A stretch of 52,149 nucleotides of DNA from a virus: IMG/VR virus record IMGVR_UViG_3300013101_000013, positions 1 through 52,149 of that record; one strand, 5' to 3'. The notes under the pieces were generated by a model that was not told the origin of the DNA, ran no database searches, and was given only the letters and a program-made list of their open reading frames with translations. Below, piece by piece: positions 36,101 through 42,723 of the stretch (the first letter of the stretch is position 1; each line of letters starts with the position of its first letter). The translations under genes were made by a program, and so were the position numbers.

Positions 36101-36761
36101 CGTGATCAGCGATTACTCCAGGCGAGTGATGGGAGAGGTAATTCCTTCCTGACTTTTGAAGTCCATCAGAGCCGATGAGTCTCTCGGCATGGATACCTTC
36201 TAAGCCTTCATGAACAGAGACCTGCCGAAGCAGCCTTCGGTTGAAGAAACGAGCGCTATACCCACCTCCTCTGAGACTCTTCTTAGTCGCCTTCGGTATC
36301 ACCCATGAAATGGACTGATCCTTGTGGCGCCCTTTAGGTGAAAAGCTCTTGTACGCAGTGCGATCCTTGATCGCCTGAGGGCGATCAATCGGATTGCCTA
36401 GTAGATCATCTACCCCCCGCATGAATCGGTGGTATGACAGCTCACGCTTACGAAGAGCACGCGTGCCAAGACTGGCAGCAGGACTGCCACGTGCTCGCTT
36501 AGCGAACTCGGTTCCGTAAGACTTCTCGAGAGCTTCAAAGCTATCGAAGATGTCTACGCCGATCTTCTTGCTGAGAGCTTGGGGGGAGGCTTTTCGGAAG
36601 AACTTATCAGTACCTTCACCGAGTAGCTTCCATAGCTGTGCACGACCCGCGGGGAACCCGTAAGCCGAGTGCGGCTTCATCACATCGGCTTTACCGAGCC
36701 ATGAAGCAAGACCTCCCTCAGCCGGCCGGATCCCAAGGAGGTTCTTGTAAGCGGAGTGCAC
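33189..36761 (-). CDS. Giant protein with DEDD- and PD-(D/E)XK-like nuclease domains
   Basis: A 1190-residue protein with GTG start at 36761 and AAGGAG upstream. A motif, KADVMKPH followed by F-P-[AG]-G-R, occurs twice (about residues 24-40 and 314-329). Residues 340-610 resemble a DEDD 3'-5' exonuclease: YVDVETQG (Asp 345, Glu 347), KGWNLSYDWKIL (Asp 491) and a His near 598, though the last acidic residue is not evident. Residues 935-1045 resemble a PD-(D/E)XK nuclease: GTWIGEMVAD, HGQIDIH (Asp 975), MEIKTV (Glu 985, Lys 987) and SQANFYALATGK. The region between is helical. It sits in the virion operon, so it could be packaged and injected, or act during packaging. The domains were recognised by eye. 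Confidence 0.65.
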   Translation of the reverse strand: MHSAYKNLLGIRPAEGGLASWLGKADVMKPHSAYGFPAGRAQLWKLLGEGTDKFFRKASPQALSKKIGVDIFDSFEALEKSYGTEFAKRARGSPAASLGTRALRKRELSYHRFMRGVDDLLGNPIDRPQAIKDRTAYKSFSPKGRHKDQSISWVIPKATKKSLRGGGYSARFFNRRLLRQVSVHEGLEGIHAERLIGSDGLQKSGRNYLSHHSPGVIADHVRFVTKFGSRGEQKGLKSYLKGQVRDAEWNEFVGGLSEGPRGDLSLYGKGRILRLKRAKKEVARAKKFQSLVEGGYRFSGVRPSSGGHGAAFPKADVMKPHGLDFPGGRKQDFKSGSERSVLYVDVETQGLRRSMSARGQTKRTFQDVVRISQFSVFDPRGEYSQTGQFTNILDHLGKDVDPNNLSEAVLNDLQRKRPKTDSLYRAGFWDKGITRPGNVLRGVLQRHIKATQESPGKAKDISVYGEEFLGNIISRSKKGPTTVKGWNLSYDWKILADEATDRGGKFKSLFDQVMDLSKGPDAKVKWVDVHGRWKQQVFESMMRDRNFTPVHTDYKAVQQFVDKGIAAPDDIGKLLRPHHSLRKFMDDLDEASKGGTKHARKVWTKRFSGKKPLDSNKKIEQIVDILTKSSEKPSYQSFHEAQRQMRLIDGGDEKWLQNVFHETYSEFIGDQKHVSLVGKGIREQTGAAIGIFDDAFNFILGGRQSQVGDMAMAAAQERWEDKLPTQFRALEQVLKGQVHDSDVDTKLTSALDGIFDFMDKQEGAYDNQFHALFQGQMERTKHYQAGMHELLESKLADKGVVRHAAAAERTIVGKIKEHGSKLFGRLEQVTGMQPKVMGAWGVLGLSAAYLLNERNDDADAVNAFHAIRDPHGAWEQIAGITPSGDTKTDFGSGRNPMNQLLGTPYGAQVEWIGASQLGLRGDFLYASILEQNQPNEVMRKGTWIGEMVADTLKDSISGSEQYVAIPELGIHGQIDIHLASGIPMEIKTVETAEKLKSLAGPKAAAVSQANFYALATGKPHAYVAYFSRENPGDYKLFKVHADRQRLLADRQEVLQAQRMAVDSGQKRWEPFQSSRFISLNNPGIGLERLWDTFSSTFKPLALSSPANVPLGNYPRAMNSFDAISRLEDYGKHKRAAFYSNGAGGVVQQLHRGAKGAKIRDQRTRLSRVSPNMSTSRAPCPVNRASRCEAR

Positions 36762-36763
36762 GA

Positions 36764-37516
36764 CTACTCCTTCACTTCGAACTCAGCGTCGACAGTATTC
36801 TCTTCGACGCGTCGTTCCATCTGCCTCTTCTTCTCCAACTCTTCCATCTTCACCATGAGCTCTGCGGCAGCACGAGATCGATCATACATACCGGAGGTTG
36901 CCGCCTTGACCTTGTCTTGCGGCGTCGCCAGGAGCTTGGACATCAGCTTGTCCTTCATCTTCCTCAATTTCTCATACACCTGGATTCCACGATGTACGTC
37001 CTTGCTCATGAGGGGTGACCCGTCGGGGGCATGCCCGACGGTAATGTCTTGTTCAATATCGCCTGTCTCAGCGACCTTCACCATGGCGCGTTGTTCATTG
37101 AGCTGGAGAAGAACGATGTCCCGAATCAACATGATATTGAAGGGGTCTCCCTGTTCCTCCTTAGGGAGGGTTTCGAAGAGCCGCTTCTCCCAGGCGCGAA
37201 TCTCAGCTGATTCGACAGGACAATCATCCCCTATGGGTCTGATGATTTGAAGCCGCTTCAGGGGACACTTCTCGATCATGGGACACGCGTAGTCCCGGCA
37301 GATCATTGGAGCAAAGTGGAGAAAGCCGTCCCTGTCGATGGACTTCGATAGCCCAGCCTTCTGATCATCAGAGAGCTTGTCGATCTGATAAGCGGGGAGG
37401 TGGTCGAGTATGGATACTTCGCTCCGGTCGATCGGGGGAGAGACTCGAGACAGACCGACGTCCGTCTCAGGAGTAACCCCCGTTCCGAAGGGCGAGTTCG
37501 AAAGCGGGCTGGTCAA
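36764..37516 (-). CDS. Four-cysteine protein in small-terminase position
   Basis: A 250-residue protein starting with TTG at 37516; a GGAGG 8-9 nt upstream supports that start despite a 50-nt overlap with the preceding gene. Residues 70-100 have the cluster CRDYACPMIEKC then GDDCPVE, a C-x4-C-x5-C-x14-C metal or Fe-S type site, followed by helices. The C-terminal 90 residues are a charged coiled coil (VYEKLRKMKDKLMSK, then a Glu/Lys/Met-rich stretch). Proteins with a similar cysteine motif occur near terminase genes of other phages. A small-terminase or packaging role is possible but unproven. Confidence 0.5.
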   Translation of the reverse strand: MTSPLSNSPFGTGVTPETDVGLSRVSPPIDRSEVSILDHLPAYQIDKLSDDQKAGLSKSIDRDGFLHFAPMICRDYACPMIEKCPLKRLQIIRPIGDDCPVESAEIRAWEKRLFETLPKEEQGDPFNIMLIRDIVLLQLNEQRAMVKVAETGDIEQDITVGHAPDGSPLMSKDVHRGIQVYEKLRKMKDKLMSKLLATPQDKVKAATSGMYDRSRAAAELMVKMEELEKKRQMERRVEENTVDAEFEVKE

Positions 37517-37697
37517 GGTTGTTTGCCTCCAGGTACAGCAGTTTTAGTGTAGCCCGGGCATAGATGCAATGCTCCCCCAGCCGCCGAACATATCCATCGT
37601 ATGCATCGAGCAGCTGGGGGACATGCCCGCCTAAAGGTAGGAGATCGCCCCGTATCGAGGGCAAGACGGTCTTGAAGAGTTCGGGTTGATACCTCAC
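37467..37697 (-). CDS. Small hypothetical protein
   Basis: A 76-residue helical protein with GTG at 37697 overlapping the stop of the preceding gene as GTGA. It has LPLGGHVPQLLDAYDGYVRRLG and ATLKLLYLEANNLDQPAFE. No family is recognised. Its 3' end overlaps the next gene by about 50 nt and contains that gene's ribosome-binding site, so expression is coupled. Confidence 0.6.
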   Translation of the reverse strand: MRYQPELFKTVLPSIRGDLLPLGGHVPQLLDAYDGYVRRLGEHCIYARATLKLLYLEANNLDQPAFELALRNGGYS

Positions 37698-37885
37698 GCC
37701 GAAGCAGAGGGTACCTTCTTCGTAGACCGCTTGAAACGAGTAGAGCAGCGGAAGTCCACAGCCTTAACACCCTTGCCATGAGCTGTACAGAGACCAGCGC
37801 TACCCCGGACCTCGACGAAGTGGAGGCAGGCCTTGCAGGTCTCGAGGGCGCAAAGCTCTGCGCTGGAGATGTGCTTGGTGACCAT
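37694..37885 (-). CDS. Small cysteine-rich zinc-binding-like protein
   Basis: A 63-residue protein with six cysteines. The pattern C-x4-C-x2-C, then LCTAHGKGVKAVDFRCSTRF, resembles tiny zinc-binding proteins common in phages. It is the first gene of the leftward virion operon, about 75 bp from a divergent gene pair, so it may be an early-expressed leader gene or regulator. ATG at 37885 with GAAGG upstream. Confidence 0.6.
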   Translation of the reverse strand: MVTKHISSAELCALETCKACLHFVEVRGSAGLCTAHGKGVKAVDFRCSTRFKRSTKKVPSASA

Positions 37886-37962
37886 AATGAGGACCTTCTC
37901 TATATCTATTAACCCCTGTGGACAGAAAAAGTCCGGAATTATTTACAGGAAACTTTCTCAAA
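37886..37962. promoter_or_regulatory. Divergent intergenic region, probable promoters
   Basis: This 77-bp AT-rich gap separates the leftward virion operon from a rightward holin-like gene, so promoters in both directions are expected. A TATA-like element (TATATCTATTAA) is present but neither strand shows a clear -35 box of the host sigma-70 type. A phage-sigma-dependent promoter is possible. GGAC and GTCC flank an A-rich loop (37920-37934). Confidence 0.4.
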
Positions 37963-38184
37963 ATGATTAAAAGCGCAGCCAACGTCCTTGTCGGAGGCAA
38001 CGGAACCAAGGGTCTACTCCAACGTTCGGGCATCGTTACCGCGGTTATGACCACGCTCTTCGTGATCATCAAAGGCCTCTCGACCGACGACGTACTGGGC
38101 CATGTCGCATCCCAGTCCGAGGCCTTGCTCCCCATGTGGATTGCGGCCATCACGGTTCTGATCGGTAACCCTTCGAAGCGATGA
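37963..38184 (+). CDS. Holin-like small membrane protein
   Basis: A 73-residue protein. ATG at 37963, with AGGA 12 nt upstream, is preferred to an earlier in-frame codon. Two hydrophobic segments, GIVTAVMTTLFVIIKGL and LLPMWIAAITVLIG, are separated by a short polar loop and followed by a basic tail. Size and topology fit a two-span holin, but no endolysin lies next to it in this window. The stop overlaps the next start as ATGA. Confidence 0.5.
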   Translation: MIKSAANVLVGGNGTKGLLQRSGIVTAVMTTLFVIIKGLSTDDVLGHVASQSEALLPMWIAAITVLIGNPSKR

Positions 38185-38381
38185 GCTACGGTGAAGCTTC
38201 GAAGGACTGCTGCCGGTGTGGTCTTGATAAGCCACTAAGCGACTACAGAGAGAAGCACAACAGCGGCAAGTACTACCGCTCGAGCTGGTGTCGGAAGTGT
38301 GACGTCGAGTACACCCGTGCGTGGCGTAAGCGCAATCCTGACTACCATGCCAAGAAGTCGAAGTACTACCGCAGCCTATAA
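38181..38381 (+). CDS. Orphan zinc-knuckle protein related to HNH N-termini
   Basis: A 66-residue protein with CCRC near residue 10 and WCRKCDVEY near residue 36, followed by a basic RAWRKRNPDYHAKK tail. This matches the N-terminal zinc ribbon of phage HNH proteins such as the one at 32070-32603 (CPDC, YCKPC), but the nuclease domain is missing. It may be a small DNA- or RNA-binding protein, or a decayed homing nuclease. It is translationally coupled to the holin-like gene. Confidence 0.55.
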   Translation: MSYGEASKDCCRCGLDKPLSDYREKHNSGKYYRSSWCRKCDVEYTRAWRKRNPDYHAKKSKYYRSL

Positions 38382-38499
38382 AGAAACCCCTCCTCAGCGA
38401 ACCAAGGAGAGGCCTCACCCTTCTAGCAGAGTGTGGAGCGAGAAGGGACCCTCTTGTAGGAGGGAAAGAACGACCATACCGGCAACACGCCGGCTGGGC
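38382..38499. terminator. Convergent gap with hairpins
   Basis: The gap lies between convergent genes. CCGGC-AACAC-GCCGG (about 38479-38493) forms a hairpin which, in the minus direction, is followed by TATGGTCGTTCTTT. It could terminate the leftward lipoprotein transcript. CCTTCT and AGAAGG form another weak stem-loop. No gene is visible here. Confidence 0.4.
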
Positions 38500-38688
38500 T
38501 TAGTCGAGTTGAGGGGGCGCTTCAGGCGGTTTCGGAGCCAGAGAATCCCAGCGGGATACCGCGGCCTTCCGCTCGGCACCGAGGGTGTCGAGGGCATCGT
38601 TCACCTTCGCTGCGTCCTCTTCGTTGAGCTGGCTGGCGGCGATCAGCTGGCGAACCAGACCGATACCACCGAGAATGAGTTCGACCAT
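38500..38688 (-). CDS. Small hypothetical protein
   Basis: A 62-residue protein with ATG at 38688 and GAAGGAG upstream. The N-terminus is hydrophobic (VELILGGIGLVRQLIAA), the middle is a charged helix, and the end is Pro-rich. Coupled to the lipoprotein gene 2 nt upstream. It may be a small membrane-associated partner of that protein. No family is recognised. Confidence 0.55.
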   Translation of the reverse strand: MVELILGGIGLVRQLIAASQLNEEDAAKVNDALDTLGAERKAAVSRWDSLAPKPPEAPPQLD

Positions 38689-38690
38689 CG

Positions 38691-39023
38691 CTACTCCTTC
38701 GACCTGTAGTACGCCAAGGCGAGCTGCTCAGTGAGAGCGAGAAGCCGATTGAGGTACTCGATTTTGATCTTCGCTTTCGGATCGACCCGGAGCTGATTCT
38801 CGATCAGCTCGAGGATGTTGTTGGCCTCCTGCACGATCGGATTCAGAAGCGCGTACGCCTCATTGTCGATCTTGCCGGCCTGGCGGGCATCGGACAGGCG
38901 GTTGAGAGCAAAGGTGTACGAGGCCTCCGCCTCCATGAACTTCCCGAGGGAGCTTCCCCCGCCAAACGTAGCGCACGAGATCGCCATGATCATGAGTGCA
39001 GCCACTGAGGTCTGTCGTCGCAT
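38691..39023 (-). CDS. Putative lipoprotein
   Basis: A 110-residue protein with a lipoprotein signal: RRQ, then SVAALMIMAISC with the lipobox Cys at residue 17. The mature part is a charged helical bundle (LNRLSDARQAGKIDNEAYAL, ANNILELIENQL). ATG at 39023 has GGAGGAAC upstream. A lipoprotein near a holin-like gene could be a lysis (spanin-type) or superinfection-exclusion protein; neither can be decided from the sequence. Confidence 0.6.
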   Translation of the reverse strand: MRRQTSVAALMIMAISCATFGGGSSLGKFMEAEASYTFALNRLSDARQAGKIDNEAYALLNPIVQEANNILELIENQLRVDPKAKIKIEYLNRLLALTEQLALAYYRSKE

Positions 39024-39100
39024 AGTTCCTCCGTTATTTACGCCGACTGGCGTGTCTCAGAGCCTATCACTTCTCTTCGTTCAGATCGAGACGAGTAGGA

Positions 39101-39433
39101 CTACGAAGGCTGCTCCGACATACGCTCTACCTTCCGATAGATGGTCGCTCGGCCGATGCCAAGGCGCCGGGCGGCCTTGGCCATACTCTTCTCCTCCAGC
39201 TTCAGCGCCGCTCGGATGATCAGAGTCTCGATCTCCTGGAGGGTTCCTGCTCCCAAGAGCACCGCGGCGACGTGCTGGTAATCGATCTCGGACTCAGCAG
39301 CACCCTCAGGTCCCTTCAGTCCACGGAGCTTCTCATAGCAGGATGTGCACCACAGACCCTCCTTGGTCTTGATCCACTTTGAGTCTCCGTACAAGGACTT
39401 CCCGCAACTTTTACAACTTCCGAATCCAGTCAC
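39101..39433 (-). CDS. Zinc-ribbon and Fis-type HTH regulator
   Basis: A 110-residue protein with GTG at 39433 and GAGGAG upstream. Residues 7-32 form a zinc ribbon (CKSC, CTSC). Residues 65-105 match the Fis-type helix-turn-helix found at the C-terminus of enhancer-binding proteins: a long helix LQEIETLIIRAALKL then MAKAARRLGIGRATIYRKVERM. It is transcribed head-to-head with the sigma factor gene, so it may control that gene or partner with it in switching phage transcription. No AAA+ domain is present, so it is not a full sigma-54 activator. Confidence 0.75.
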   Translation of the reverse strand: MTGFGSCKSCGKSLYGDSKWIKTKEGLWCTSCYEKLRGLKGPEGAAESEIDYQHVAAVLLGAGTLQEIETLIIRAALKLEEKSMAKAARRLGIGRATIYRKVERMSEQPS

Positions 39434-39477
39434 AATGAGTCTCCTCGCTCAAGATTTTCCAAAAGTCTATCCCTCAG

Positions 39478-40449
39478 TTGGATCAAAAGTTACATGAGAA
39501 CCCGTATAGTGAGCGGAACTTGCAGAACCAGATCTTTCGGGATTACATCGATCAGATCTCACAGGTTCCCCTCCTGAAGCCGGCCGAAGAGAAGGATCTC
39601 TCGGCTAAGGCGAAGGAGGGTGACAAAGAGGCCTTCGACCACATGGTCGAGGCCAACCTCCGTCTAGTGGTGAATATCTCTAAGAGGTACACCGGTAGAG
39701 GGATACCCCTGATGGACCTTATTCAGGAGGGAACGATCGGTCTAATGAGAGCTGTCGAGAAGTTCGAAGGCGAAAGAGGCTTTCGGTTCTCGACCTATGC
39801 GACCTGGTGGATCAAGCAGTCGGTACGTCGGGCGATCGTGAACAAGTCTCAGACCATCCGGATCCCCTCGTACCTGGTCGAGGTCATTAACCATGTCCGG
39901 GGTGCTCGTAATCAGTTGGGAATCGAGCTCAACCGAGTTCCCACTGTGGAAGAAATCCAAACTCGTCTCATGATGAGAACACCTACACAAGAGAAGGTGT
40001 TTAGAAGAGCTGTGGAAGCTGAACGGGCCCTTGGCCAGGGCCCTGGACTATTGAATGAATCTCTGGAAGACAGCAGGACAGGACAAGGGGGAAGGGGAGT
40101 AGTAGGCACCATCGTGCACCAGAGCGAGCTTGGGAGGATGATAAAAGCGGTGAAGAAGCTAAGCGGGCGGGAGCAGACGGTACTGGTACACAGGTTCGGG
40201 CTAGAGGGACAAGAGACGAAGACTCTAAAGGAAATAGGGGAGATGCTGGGGCTCACGAGGGAAAGAGTCCGGCAGATCCAGGTCGAGAGTCTGGCTAAGC
40301 TGTACAGGCGCCTCGAGAGACCTGACGGTCTCCCGGCGCAGAGCATCATGAGCGTACGCGTGCACCTCACGGGAGAAGAACTGGAGCTTGGACTACCAGG
40401 ATGGGCTGTGAGGCCTAAAGACCCGGAGAGAGGCTCTCAGGAGGCCTGA
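39478..40449 (+). CDS. Phage RNA polymerase sigma-70 factor
   Basis: A 323-residue primary-type sigma factor. Region 1.2 lies at about 22-50, region 2 at 50-130 ([57 protein letters not shown]), region 3 is short (NRVPTVEEI) and region 4 at 228-283 ([35 protein letters not shown]). An extra 40-residue tail follows. The start is uncertain: TTG at 39478 has no good ribosome-binding site, and a TTG at 39520 is an alternative. Codon use shifts to AGA/AGG-rich in the 3' half. It would redirect host RNA polymerase to phage promoters. Confidence 0.88.
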   Translation: MDQKLHENPYSERNLQNQIFRDYIDQISQVPLLKPAEEKDLSAKAKEGDKEAFDHMVEANLRLVVNISKRYTGRGIPLMDLIQEGTIGLMRAVEKFEGERGFRFSTYATWWIKQSVRRAIVNKSQTIRIPSYLVEVINHVRGARNQLGIELNRVPTVEEIQTRLMMRTPTQEKVFRRAVEAERALGQGPGLLNESLEDSRTGQGGRGVVGTIVHQSELGRMIKAVKKLSGREQTVLVHRFGLEGQETKTLKEIGEMLGLTRERVRQIQVESLAKLYRRLERPDGLPAQSIMSVRVHLTGEELELGLPGWAVRPKDPERGSQEA

Positions 40450-40460
40450 GGAGAGAGAGC

Positions 40461-40655
40461 ATGTACAAGATGGTGAATGGAGTCCTTCACGACCACCGCG
40501 GACCCTACAGACTGGAGTCACAGTTGGAGATCGACTGGTGGGAGGACTTCATACTCGATCGGGTCTACGGAATGTGCCCTGGACCGGAGCAACTGAAAGA
40601 GAAGCCGGATATCTGGAAGTATCAGAGGAACGACCTGTACCCAGAGCTCGATTAG
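40461..40655 (+). CDS. Small hypothetical protein
   Basis: A 64-residue acidic protein with GGAGAGAGAGC before its ATG, 11 nt after the sigma gene. It has YKMVNGVLHDHRGPYRLESQ and ILDRVYGMCPGPEQ. No family is recognised. Co-transcription with the sigma factor suggests an early role. Confidence 0.5.
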   Translation: MYKMVNGVLHDHRGPYRLESQLEIDWWEDFILDRVYGMCPGPEQLKEKPDIWKYQRNDLYPELD

Positions 40656-40665
40656 CCGGGCTTGA

Positions 40666-40974
40666 TTAGAAGATATGAGCTCGGAAGACGCCGGTCTCTC
40701 TGGCACGATCGAAGTAGTACGAAGGGACGGGAGCCTCGAACCCGTGCTGCGAAGACTCCCACTTGTTCTGCTCGTTGGCGTTCGCGGTGTCGCACCACAC
40801 ATCACAGTCCGTCTTAGAGCGGAAGTAGAGAGTGTCGTTGATCACGAAGGTAACGGCGCCACCCAGGGCAGACGCAGGGTACGTGTGCGGGAACCCCACC
40901 ATCTCCGGGATCCAGTAGTAGGCACACATGGACGAGACCCTGTACCGGACAGGGACACGGCCGGCTACATCCAC
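40666..40974 (-). CDS. Tiny-gene operon member J
   Basis: A 102-residue protein, last gene of the leftward operon of overlapping small genes. It shares VPVRYRV near the N-terminus and LYFRSKTDCDVWC in the middle with its neighbours, where F-x5-C-x2-W recurs. It overlaps the preceding gene by 10 nt. The function is unknown. Confidence 0.55.
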   Translation of the reverse strand: MDVAGRVPVRYRVSSMCAYYWIPEMVGFPHTYPASALGGAVTFVINDTLYFRSKTDCDVWCDTANANEQNKWESSQHGFEAPVPSYYFDRARETGVFRAHIF

Positions 40975-41216
40975 GGGACGTCTGTCTGTGTCCCGATCGG
41001 GAGAAGGACGGGATCAGGCAACACGTTCAGGATCCCTTCTGTACGTTTATCCATGCACCAGTCCAGACAGTCCTGGTGACCCCAGAAGAGCTTAGCGTCC
41101 GAGACATCAGCAGTGAGCCCTCCATGTCGACTGGCGTAGCGCCAGTGGCCCAGCATGAGAGGTCGAGCGACCCAGAACTCCGTAAGAGACCCAGCGGTGT
41201 AGATGACGGGCTTCAC
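40965..41216 (-). CDS. Tiny-gene operon member I
   Basis: An 83-residue protein starting MKPVIYTAGS, the shared N-terminal pattern of this operon. It also carries KLFWGHQDCLDWCMD, the F-x5-C-x2-W motif seen in members E and J. It overlaps the preceding gene by 4 nt. The function is unknown; the family resemblance suggests one fold reused for different targets. Confidence 0.6.
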   Translation of the reverse strand: MKPVIYTAGSLTEFWVARPLMLGHWRYASRHGGLTADVSDAKLFWGHQDCLDWCMDKRTEGILNVLPDPVLLPIGTQTDVPWM

Positions 41217-41506
41217 GGGGTCCTCTGGTCGACGGACATCGTGCAGTGGACAGAGGTACTGACATCTAGCCAGATGTCATCCAGGTTCACAGAACCGGTC
41301 CACCTCACGATCGGGTACTTACGAAGGTTCACACAGGTCCAACGACTACTGGCCGCAGACACGTAGTGCTTGAAGACCATGGGCCTGTCGTCAACCTGGA
41401 CGTACTCCTGGATACGTCTCTTACTACCGATGCCGTACCAATGAGGCTCCGGAAGCTTGATGGCCCAGTAGTGGACCGGCTTAGCAACGTAGGTAGTCGG
41501 AGTCAC
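41213..41506 (-). CDS. Tiny-gene operon member H
   Basis: A 97-residue protein. The GTG at 41506 overlaps the preceding stop as GTGA and gives an N-terminus MTPTTYVAKPVHYW that matches its neighbours; a longer frame upstream is not supported. Later segments (RRIQEYVQVDDRPMVFKHY, TSVHCTMSVDQ) are not recognised. Confidence 0.6.
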   Translation of the reverse strand: MTPTTYVAKPVHYWAIKLPEPHWYGIGSKRRIQEYVQVDDRPMVFKHYVSAASSRWTCVNLRKYPIVRWTGSVNLDDIWLDVSTSVHCTMSVDQRTP

Positions 41507-42057
41507 AGAAACTTCTTCTGGGGATAAGCGTACTGAGTGGTACCGCCCCATATGACGTTATTCTTGATGAGAGCGGGAGGGAGCTCCTCCTGTCCGTTGT
41601 GGCCACCCATGGTGTACAGAGGCGCCATACGACGCGTCGGATAGACGCCTACGTTGATTAGGGTGCATCCCTCGAGTGTTGCGCCCTCCGGAACGATGAT
41701 CGTCGCAGGGGTGCTCTTAGAGGCGTCGTAGAGCTTCCTCAGGACGAAGGAGTAGAGCACATGGTGCGCATGCTCAAGCATGGACCCGAACTCCTTCTTC
41801 GACAGCTTAGGGCCCCACTTCACGGCGATACCACTCATGGTGGTCCCGACCTTGTGAATAGTCCTCGGAGTTTCCGGGTAAGCACCCAACTCAACGATCC
41901 GACCATTCCAGTTGGTCGTAAGCCGATAGCCGATCTCCTTGAACTCTTCTTCATGAGGGGCGCTCATGAGTGTGGTGGGCTGCTTGCTGTTCGGCTTGAA
42001 GGCCGACAGCAAAGGCAGACCTAGGAGAGCACTGAGGATCTTACGGCGTGTGATCAT
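41503..42057 (-). CDS. Tiny-gene operon member G, Tat-like signal protein
   Basis: A 184-residue protein and the one operon member without the shared start. Its N-terminus, MITRRKILSALLGLPLLSAF, has twin arginines followed by a hydrophobic stretch, as in Tat signal peptides. The mature part is mixed alpha/beta (TIHKVGTTMSGIAVKWGPKL, HVLYSFVLRKLYDASK, TIIVPEGATLEGCTLINVGV). Possible export through the twin-arginine route in the host is an inference; the function is unknown. Confidence 0.6.
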   Translation of the reverse strand: MITRRKILSALLGLPLLSAFKPNSKQPTTLMSAPHEEEFKEIGYRLTTNWNGRIVELGAYPETPRTIHKVGTTMSGIAVKWGPKLSKKEFGSMLEHAHHVLYSFVLRKLYDASKSTPATIIVPEGATLEGCTLINVGVYPTRRMAPLYTMGGHNGQEELPPALIKNNVIWGGTTQYAYPQKKFL

Positions 42058-42260
42058 TCCTTCATTCCCTTCAGGATCATCGCGTCCATCTTCTTCATCA
42101 TAGTCTTAGCCATGGACTTCATGACGGTCTCCTCGTGATATCGATCGAAGCTGTACTTGTTGAACAGGGGCTTAGCCGCGGCCATCCTGATGCGCCGGAG
42201 TTCGACCTCGGTCAGACCTATGAACCGAGTCGGCTTAATGCAGTAGATGTCGGGAGTCAT
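42054..42260 (-). CDS. Tiny-gene operon member F
   Basis: A 68-residue basic protein starting MTPDIYCIKPTRF, the shared pattern. The C-terminus is a Met/Lys-rich helix (KSMAKTMMKKMDAMILKG). It overlaps both neighbours by 4 nt. The function is unknown. Confidence 0.6.
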   Translation of the reverse strand: MTPDIYCIKPTRFIGLTEVELRRIRMAAAKPLFNKYSFDRYHEETVMKSMAKTMMKKMDAMILKGMKE

Positions 42261-42559
42261 GAGGGCTCCGGAAGACCCAGGCCAGGGACTGTCTGCTGCA
42301 TACCGTAGCGGGGCTTGTGAGGCTTCCTTCTCTTGGAGAGGATCAACCGCGGCTCCCAGGTGTCGTTAACAGGCGTCCTAAGAAGCTGGTCATTTTCCCA
42401 GATCCAATCTTCGCATGCTGCCTTGGTCTTGAACTGATGAGCACGACTGTGGTCGGTCGTAAGAACAACACCCGTGTCCTCCTGGCCGGCGAAGCCGCCC
42501 CTGAAGGCCTTGTGCTCGGCGACCCAGATGGGATAGGTGATGTAGGTAGTGCTGCTCAT
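42257..42559 (-). CDS. Tiny-gene operon member E
   Basis: A 100-residue protein starting MSSTTYITYPIWV, a variant of the shared pattern. It has HQFKTKAACEDWIWEN, the F-x5-C-x2-W motif also seen in members I and J, and a basic C-terminal tail. The function is unknown. Confidence 0.6.
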   Translation of the reverse strand: MSSTTYITYPIWVAEHKAFRGGFAGQEDTGVVLTTDHSRAHQFKTKAACEDWIWENDQLLRTPVNDTWEPRLILSKRRKPHKPRYGMQQTVPGLGLPEPS

Positions 42560-42723
42560 GCGTACTTCCTGTTCCGGAAGGGTTCTCTCTTGAGCACTTC
42601 CTTGATGACCTTGTTGAGGTTATCGATCTTCAAGTCTCTCTCCATGATGATGTCGAACGCGATGTCGAAGACTCCTTTGGGAGTCCTCGAGGTTGCGTAG
42701 ATGCAGTACTTGATGGGCGTCAT
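42556..42723 (-). CDS. Tiny-gene operon member D
   Basis: A 55-residue protein, ATG at 42723 overlapping the preceding stop as TGATG, stop overlapping the next start as ATGA. It begins MTPIKYCIYATSR, then a helix VFDIAFDIIMERDLKIDN and a basic end. The overlaps and the shared N-terminus support it as a real gene despite its size. Confidence 0.6.
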   Translation of the reverse strand: MTPIKYCIYATSRTPKGVFDIAFDIIMERDLKIDNLNKVIKEVLKREPFRNRKYA

